Shown here in pieces: positions 62,700 to 64,000 of a DNA stretch of 64,000 nucleotides. How positions within the stretch are numbered: the stretch's first letter is position 1; every line of letters begins with the position of its first letter. This DNA is from Monomorium pharaonis. Its lineage: Eukaryota; Arthropoda; Insecta; Hymenoptera; Formicidae. The stretch spans positions 24,450,996-24,514,995 of the forward strand of contig NC_050467.1 of the NCBI RefSeq assembly GCF_013373865.1, read 5' to 3'. The notes below the pieces were generated by a model that made no database searches, had not been told where the DNA came from, and saw nothing but the letters and a program-made list of their open reading frames with translations. The position numbers and the translations under genes were made by a program.

Positions 62700-63750
62700 C
62701 GGGTAATTTCGTTTAAGACTGCCGAATTAAGCGGCAGTTTAATTGAAACGACTGTTCGCGACGCGCTCAAGCCGGAGCGAGCCGGCTTAGCGGACGACGA
62801 GCGATTTAACAATAAAACCGGCGTTGCAATTACAGTTCGCTTTCGTGCTTCGCGCTATACGCCTACGGGAAATTGCAAGGGGAAAATCGCGTGACCCGAC
62901 GACGAGGGGGATTCACCCACGCCGTACGCCATCACGTTCGAACACGACAGACGGAAGTGCCCTAGGTTCTGCGGGGGCGGCCATTCCGCTCGTAGCCCGA
63001 GACCGTTGTCGGGGGTGCAAGGCACACCGCACCACCGCGCCGCGTTTTCGCGATTTCACCTCCGTACCTCAACCCCCCGTTTGGCGTTTCCCAGGATCGC
63101 CGAGGAATTCCGCGGAACTTTTCATTCAACATATCGCGGGAGAAGGAGAGCGCGGGAGCCGAACCATGCGCCGCGACGCGACGTTCTCTCACCTGTTTGT
63201 CAGGGACGGTTTCCTCGACGCTGCAAGCTCGTCGACCAGAGGACGCACCGTAGAACGGGGGTAGAACGGGGAAAACTCTCTCGCACTCGAGGGGCAATCG
63301 ATCTCAGACGCCGGCCATGGCGTGAATTTCACCTCCGGAATCCAACGTCGGTTTTTCCCCTCTCTTACTCGGTCTATCTCGGATCCTCGATCAAACTCGA
63401 ATACGCGCACTCTCCCGGATATCGTCTTTGTTACTTACGTCGTGTTCGCGCGCCGCTACCTTCGCCAGCGAACGCGAGAGCTCGACGACGGAGTGTGCAC
63501 GGCGCGCTGGTCGGGCTCTGAATGCGCTCTACGTCGACTCCGAGCCACAGCTCCGCGCGTATACATACATATTCGTCGAGCGTACGCGCGCGCGCGTATA
63601 TACATGAGCGCAAAGGGAAAACCGCGCCACCGTGCTACCCCCGGACAGGGCGTATCGAGCGGCCTATCGGCCGCCGCCGTCGCCGCTGGCGCGCCTTTCT
63701 TCGCGACTTTAAGGGTAAATATGGGAAACAAACGAGCGTAGGTGGCCGGG
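62700..63750 (-). promoter_or_regulatory. CpG-rich island, candidate transporter promoter and 5' exon
   Basis: Strong local rise in G+C and CpG. On the minus strand there are two good donors: GAC|GTAAGTAAC with the exon end at 63439, and ACAG|GTGAGAG with the exon end near 63192. Either could splice to the acceptor before 55186, giving a 5' intron of about 8 kb. Overlapping long open frames on both strands reflect lack of stop codons in GC-rich DNA. The strand and the link to the transporter are inference; a plus-strand gene starting here (donor-like AGG|GTAAAT at 63715) is also possible. Confidence 0.4.
63583..63604. repeat. Alternating CG/TA run
   Basis: ACGCGCGCGCGCG followed by TATATACATG, alternating purine-pyrimidine. 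Confidence 0.75.
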
Positions 63751-64000
63751 ATTAATCATGCGGGATGGAACGGAAAATTAGAAGACGCTCCATTACGATA
63801 ATTAAAAGGAAATGAATTGGAGCAGCGAGTCACCGCCGGTCCTTAAGGATCCACGTGTATCAAAAGCTTTTTATCAAAAAAAAAATATAAAAGTTTCGTA
63901 GTTCGTTCTATTATCATTAAAATATCTGTATAAAGATTGAACACAATTCTCCCATCGTTTTAAAAGTTATTTAATTCTTTGTTTGCTTTTGATTCTTGTG
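63750..64000. other. Right edge, nothing recognised
   Basis: AT-rich sequence after the island, with no ORF, repeat or splice pattern of note. Confidence 0.6.

Larger units (their letters stand above)
55187..62700. other. Probable 5' intron or upstream DNA of the transporter
   Basis: Coding exon 1 of the transporter begins at a splice acceptor, so minus-strand transcription must start to the right of here. The stretch contains the dispersed element at 55723-56097, a CG/GT dinucleotide run at 60003-60023 and a GA-rich run at 61711-61750. Open frames at 57324-57821 and 59162-59560 have no recognisable content. I see no other exon. Confidence 0.55.

Noticed and set aside
62824..63755. Long overlapping open frames in the right-hand island
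   Set aside because: Same GC-driven effect; Arg-rich, low-complexity, no family resemblance.
1..64000. Search for tRNA, rRNA, CRISPR arrays, telomeric repeats and known microRNA seeds
   Set aside because: By eye I saw no tRNA box pair, rRNA block, spaced direct repeats, TTAGG arrays or familiar microRNA sequence. A covariance-model scan would be decisive but was not possible.

Overview
The window is animal nuclear DNA, most likely from a hymenopteran insect and plausibly an ant. It has intron-split genes with GT-AG junctions, AT-rich introns broken by CpG-rich islands, many GA/CT and GAA microsatellites, and many small palindromic (MITE-like) elements. The lineage call is inference: both proteins are clearly insect-like, but no marker gene fixes the species. 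I see no rRNA, tRNA, CRISPR array, or bacterial or viral gene.

Only two protein-coding genes are well supported, and they are convergent. The plus-strand gene is a GRK4/5/6-type G protein-coupled receptor kinase, the orthologue of Drosophila Gprk2. It has seven coding exons between 16959 and 30362, which join in frame to 591 codons. Its conserved start, RGS-homology domain, complete kinase domain, AGC tail and basic C-terminus are all present. CpG-rich stretches at about 5.15-6.5 kb and 15.06-16.95 kb are candidate promoter and 5' UTR regions. The minus-strand gene is an SLC7 light-chain amino acid transporter (y+LAT/LAT2-like) with ten coding exons from 55181 down to 44438, 494 codons in total. 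Its first coding exon begins with a splice acceptor 5 nt before the ATG, so at least one non-coding exon lies further right. The CpG-rich island at 62.7-63.75 kb, which has minus-strand donor sites, is the best candidate.

Layout: 1-5.15 kb has no recognisable gene, one foldback element and a small hydrophobic ORF. 5.15-6.5 kb is a CpG-rich island. 6.5-15 kb is non-coding with patchy GC-rich parts. 15-30.4 kb holds the kinase gene, whose 8.7 kb first coding intron contains a broken membrane-protein-like ORF. 30.4-44.4 kb is the AT-rich gap between the two 3' ends and is rich in foldback elements. 44.4-55.2 kb is the transporter. 55.2-62.7 kb is its probable 5' intron or upstream DNA. 62.7-63.75 kb is the right-hand island.

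The two gene products have no known pathway link: one phosphorylates activated receptors (and Smoothened in flies), the other is a plasma-membrane amino acid exchanger. I found no convincing undescribed system. The items most worth a second look are the open in-frame 64-codon extension upstream of the kinase start, two pairs of related dispersed elements, several long palindromes (one inside a transporter intron), and the nested membrane-protein-like ORF with an apparent frameshift.
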